From contig DASQFQ010000096.1 of the NCBI GenBank assembly GCA_035633075.1, positions 1-15,421 of the forward strand: a stretch of DNA of 15,421 bases, written 5' to 3'. Position 1 is the first letter of the stretch. Each line of letters starts with the position of its first letter. The notes under the pieces are model-generated. The model saw only the letters and a program-made list of their open reading frames with translations. It had not been told where the DNA came from and did no database searches. The translations under genes were made by a program, and so were the position numbers. Below, in pieces: positions 13,219 through 15,421 of the stretch. The DNA is from DASQFQ01 sp035633075. GTDB taxonomy: Bacteria > Actinomycetota > Thermoleophilia > Solirubrobacterales > Solirubrobacteraceae.

Positions 13219-14505
13219 TTGCCTGAGCATCGCCTTACGGAACTGGATTCGGGGCTGCGGATCGCGACGGAGGCCATGCCCTCCGTGCGCTCCGCGGCCC
13301 TCGGGTTCTTCGTGGGCGCGGGCTCGCGCGGCGAGTCCGAGGCCGAGGCCGGCCTCTCGCACTTCCTCGAGCACATGCTGTTCCGCGGCACGGCGCGCTT
13401 CGCGTCGGCGCAGATCGACCAGCTCTTCGACGGCATGGGCGCCGAGCTCAACGCCGGCACCGACAAGGAGGGCACGACGGTCTACGCGCGGCTGCTCGAC
13501 CAGCACCTGCCCGTCGCCTTCGAGGTCATCGCCGACATGGTCTGGCGCCCCGCCTTCCATGACGTGGACCCCGAGCGCCAGGTGGTGCTCGAGGAGATCG
13601 CCATGTACGAGGACGACCCGCAGGACATCGTCTTCGACGTCCTCGGAGCCGCCGTCTACGGCGATCACCCGCTGGGCCGGCCGATCATCGGGCGCGCCCC
13701 TGTGATCCGCGACACCCCGGTGGACGCGATCTCGGCGTTCCACGCCCGCCGTTACGTGCCGGGCTCGGTGGTGATCGCCGCCGCGGGGTCCGTCGACCAC
13801 GACGCGATCGTCGAGCTCGCCGAGCGCACGCTGGAGGGCTTGGCGCCGGGGGAACGAGGGCCGACAGCCGACCCTGCGCCCGCGCAGCCGCCCACCAGCC
13901 TGCGCTTCCAGCCCAAGGAGACCGAGCAGGTCCACGTCTGCCTGGGAGGCCTGGGCGTGCGGCGCGCCGACGACCGCCGCTTCGCGCTGCGCGTGCTCGA
14001 CGCGATCTTCGGCGGGCTCTCCTCCTCGCGGCTCTTCCAGGCCGTGCGCGAGCAGCGCGGCCTCGCCTATGCGGTCTACTCGTTCTCGGCGCAGTTCACC
14101 GACACGGGGGAGATCGGGCTCTACGTCGGCACTCGTCCGGAGAACCTGGCCGAGGCGATGCGCGTGGTCGGCGGCGAGCTCGATCGCCTGCGCGAGAGCG
14201 GGGTCACCGGGGAGGAGCTCGTGCGGGCTCGCGAGAACGTCAAGGCCCGCATCGTGCTCGGACTCGAGTCCCCGCCCGCGCGTATGAGCCGCCTCGGCGC
14301 GTCCGTGCTCTACGGCCTGCCGCTGCTCGAGCTCGACGAGATCATGGCCCACATCGACGCGGTGACCGCGGAGGACCTGCGTGCGCTGGTCGACGCGCTG
14401 TGGGCACCCAGCGCCCTCTCGGCCGCGGGCATCGGTCCCGACGAGAACGCGTTCACCGAGGCCGTCGCCGGCGTCTGCCCCGCGGCGCAGCCGGTGCCGG
14501 CCTAA
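13219..14505 (+). CDS. M16 family zinc peptidase (PepR/processing-peptidase-like)
   Basis: This cytoplasmic 428-residue metallopeptidase of the pitrilysin/mitochondrial-processing-peptidase family has the inverted zinc motif HxxEH in LSHFLEHMLFRGT (H48, E51, H52), with the third ligand in VVLEEIAMYEDDP (E125/E126). The second half contains RGLAYAVYSFSAQFTDTGEIGLYVG, the family's Arg/Tyr-containing region, and a regular two-domain layout with no signal peptide. Both zinc and catalytic residues are present, so it should be active; its substrate is unknown. The start is TTG at 13219, the only usual start codon compatible with the N-terminal EHRLTELDSGLRIATE strand; there is no clear Shine-Dalgarno. 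It is in the same frame as pnp with no further stop codon between. The TAA stop abuts the dapB GTG. The order pnp-M16-dapB is usual in actinobacteria. Confidence 0.93.
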   Translation: MPEHRLTELDSGLRIATEAMPSVRSAALGFFVGAGSRGESEAEAGLSHFLEHMLFRGTARFASAQIDQLFDGMGAELNAGTDKEGTTVYARLLDQHLPVAFEVIADMVWRPAFHDVDPERQVVLEEIAMYEDDPQDIVFDVLGAAVYGDHPLGRPIIGRAPVIRDTPVDAISAFHARRYVPGSVVIAAAGSVDHDAIVELAERTLEGLAPGERGPTADPAPAQPPTSLRFQPKETEQVHVCLGGLGVRRADDRRFALRVLDAIFGGLSSSRLFQAVREQRGLAYAVYSFSAQFTDTGEIGLYVGTRPENLAEAMRVVGGELDRLRESGVTGEELVRARENVKARIVLGLESPPARMSRLGASVLYGLPLLELDEIMAHIDAVTAEDLRALVDALWAPSALSAAGIGPDENAFTEAVAGVCPAAQPVPA

Positions 14506-15180
14506 GTGGCCCCGTCGCTGATCCGCGTCGCCGTCGCGGGCGCCGCCGGGCGGATGGGGCAGACCGTGTGCGCGGCCGTCGAGGGCGCCGCGGACCTCTC
14601 GCTGGCCGGCCGAGCCGATCCAGCGCTCGGTACCTCGCTGGCCGAGATGCTCGGCGACGCCGACGTTGTCGTCGACTTCACCCGGCCCGACCAGGTGGTC
14701 GCCAACGCCCGCGAGTGCCTGCAGGCCGGCGTGCACGCGGTCATCGGCACCACGGGCTTCGAGGAGAGCGACCTGCGCGCGGCGGCCGAGGGCGCGAGCG
14801 CCAACGCCTTCACGGCGCCCAACTTCGCCATCGGCGCCGTGCTGATGATGCGCTTCGCCGCCGAGGCGGCCCGGCACATGGATGGCGCCGAGATCATCGA
14901 GCTGCACCACCCGGCCAAGTTCGACGCCCCGTCGGGCACCGCCAGGCGCACAGCCGAGCTGATGGGTGGCGACGTGCCGATCCACTCGGTCCGATTGCCG
15001 GGCATCGTGGCTTGCCAGGAGGTCATCCTCGGCGGAACCGCCGAGACGCTCACCATCCGCCACGACACCACCGACCGCGCGAGCTTCATGCCCGGTGTCC
15101 TGCTCGCCGTCCGCCGCGTGGCGGACCTGCCCGAGTCGCCGCTGATCGGCCTCGAGCACCTGCTGTGGCCGGACGGGTGA
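14506..15180 (+). CDS. dapB: 4-hydroxy-tetrahydrodipicolinate reductase
   Basis: DapB reduces the dapA product in the diaminopimelate/lysine pathway, using NAD(P)H. The 224-residue protein has the N-terminal cofactor loop VAVAGAAGRMGQ (GxxGRMG at 12-18), VVVDFTRPDQV, VIGTTGF, APNFAIGAVLMM and the catalytic ELHHPAKFDAPSGTA segment (H134, H135, K138), then LPGIVACQEVILGG and the terminal LEHLLWPDG. It is shorter than the E. coli enzyme (about 270 residues), mainly between the first Rossmann strand and DVVVDFT, as is common in this lineage as far as I recall. GTG 14506 follows the peptidase TAA without a gap. The stop overlaps a following GTG (GTGA). Confidence 0.95.
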   Translation: MAPSLIRVAVAGAAGRMGQTVCAAVEGAADLSLAGRADPALGTSLAEMLGDADVVVDFTRPDQVVANARECLQAGVHAVIGTTGFEESDLRAAAEGASANAFTAPNFAIGAVLMMRFAAEAARHMDGAEIIELHHPAKFDAPSGTARRTAELMGGDVPIHSVRLPGIVACQEVILGGTAETLTIRHDTTDRASFMPGVLLAVRRVADLPESPLIGLEHLLWPDG

Positions 15181-15335
15181 CGCTCCGCGACGCCTGGGAA
15201 GAGCACGCCGGGGACTGGATCCGCTGGGCGCGCGCTCCGGACCACGACCACTTCTACTGGCGCATGACGCGGCCCGCGCTGAGTTCGCGTGCGGTCGAGC
15301 GCTACCGCCAGGGCGGGGGCAGAGCCCCTGGGTGA
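15177..15335 (+). pseudogene. 5' remnant of a SAM-dependent methyltransferase gene
   Basis: A GTG overlapping the dapB stop (GTGA) opens a 52-codon frame. Its first 35 or so residues (LRDAWEEHAGDWIRWARAP, then DHDHFYWRMTRPAL) resemble the N-terminus of small actinobacterial class I methyltransferases, which typically continue with a proline-containing turn and the SAM-binding DxGCGxG motif. Here the similarity stops and the frame ends at a TGA after a Gly/Arg-rich tail. No methyltransferase motif I is seen in any plus-strand frame up to the window end. I read this as a truncated or decayed gene; a short functional peptide is the alternative. The family call is from pattern memory and needs a search. 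Confidence 0.5.
15308..15331 (+). terminator. Weak hairpin at the end of the methyltransferase remnant
   Basis: GGGC-AGA-GCCC (15317-15327) forms a tight hairpin that extends to CCAG (15308-15311) pairing with CTGG (15328-15331) across a five-base bulge on the left arm. No T-run follows. It may end the pnp-to-dapB transcript, but could equally be a chance structure in GC-rich DNA. Confidence 0.3.
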
Positions 15336-15359
15336 CCCTCTGGGAGGAGGGCTAGGATC
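15332..15359 (+). promoter_or_regulatory. Possible promoter for a gene beyond the window
   Basis: GTGACC (15332-15337; TGAC matches the core of TTGACA), a 16-base spacer and TAGGAT (15354-15359; T, A, A, T positions of TATAAT match). It would serve a plus-strand gene past 15421. No coding sequence is seen between 15336 and 15421. The support is only the two hexamers. Confidence 0.3.
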
Positions 15360-15373
15360 CGCTCGTCGCCCGC

Positions 15374-15396
15374 TGCTTCAGCGACGCCTTGAAGCA
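15374..15396. repeat. Short inverted repeat TGCTTCA/TGAAGCA
   Basis: TGCTTCA (15374-15380) and TGAAGCA (15390-15396) form a perfect seven-base inverted repeat with a nine-base centre, 15 bases downstream of the possible -10 element. It could be an operator or a leader hairpin of the next gene. Its meaning depends on sequence outside the window. Confidence 0.35.
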
Positions 15397-15421
15397 TCGT
15401 CGACGGTCGGGTTGACTGTCG

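Noticed and set aside
13150..13221. A bacterial SECIS element after the pnp UGA encoding selenocysteine
   Set aside because: PNPase ends normally here, the downstream residues match no selenoprotein, and the hairpin's 24-base loop does not look like a bacterial SECIS.
10801..15159. A very long minus-strand open frame (about 1450 codons) opposite pnp, the M16 gene and dapB
   Set aside because: It is the antisense shadow of genes with strong third-position GC bias; its product is Val/Leu/Arg/Asp-rich with no recognisable domain, and the plus-strand genes are certain.
9611..15380. TGCTTCA occurring at both 9611 and 15374 as a shared regulatory site
   Set aside because: A seven-base match in 15 kb is expected by chance, and the contexts differ.
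1..15421. CRISPR arrays, tRNA/rRNA genes, insertion sequences, phage or toxin-antitoxin genes
   Set aside because: On reading both strands I saw no spaced repeats of CRISPR type, no cloverleaf or rRNA motifs, and no transposase or integrase motifs; the only tandem repeats are those listed.

Overview
The window is a continuous stretch of a very GC-rich chromosome with strong G/C bias at third codon positions, little intergenic DNA and many GTG starts. Gene order (infB, ylxP-like, rbfA, DHH phosphoesterase, truB, ribF, rpsO, pnp, M16 peptidase, dapB) is that of an actinobacterium. The protein sequences and neighbours suggest the Thermoleophilia/Solirubrobacterales side of the phylum, but that placement is an inference from memory, not a search. 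No phage, IS, CRISPR, tRNA or rRNA sequence was seen.

Region 1 (1-5465) is a translation and RNA-processing operon. It holds the 3' part of infB (the start lies outside the window), a ylxP-like gene, rbfA, an NrnA-type DHH phosphoesterase, truB and ribF. Every junction overlaps or abuts. truB has no ATG, GTG or TTG that would keep its conserved N-terminus, and probably starts at a CTG overlapping the previous stop as CTGA.

Region 2 (5466-6704) has a diguanylate cyclase with a degenerate receiver domain between ribF and rpsO. Its stop codon overlaps the rpsO start as ATGA.

Region 3 (6705-9457) is a redox and envelope-signalling block: an AhpE-like peroxiredoxin; a cytoplasmic CPYC thioredoxin-fold protein, again with a CTGA overlap; an ECF sigma factor with a membrane-bound zinc-motif/RskA-type anti-sigma factor; and a blue-copper lipoprotein. 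The sigma gene and the copper-protein gene are each preceded by the same ECF-like promoter, GAAC(T/C), 16 bases, CGTATACC, at almost the same distance from the start codon. The likely circuit is that the sigma factor activates itself and its anti-sigma gene, and separately the cupredoxin, mostly from leaderless transcripts.

Region 4 (9458-10878) contains a 46-bp hairpin-bearing tandem repeat and a strong hairpin in the convergent gap, then a minus-strand saccharopine-dehydrogenase-like reductase, then a divergent promoter gap leading to pnp.

Region 5 (10879-15421) holds pnp, a long hairpin, an M16 zinc peptidase with a TTG start, dapB, and what looks like the 5' remnant of a SAM-dependent methyltransferase gene. 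The last 86 bases have no gene, only a possible promoter and a small inverted repeat.
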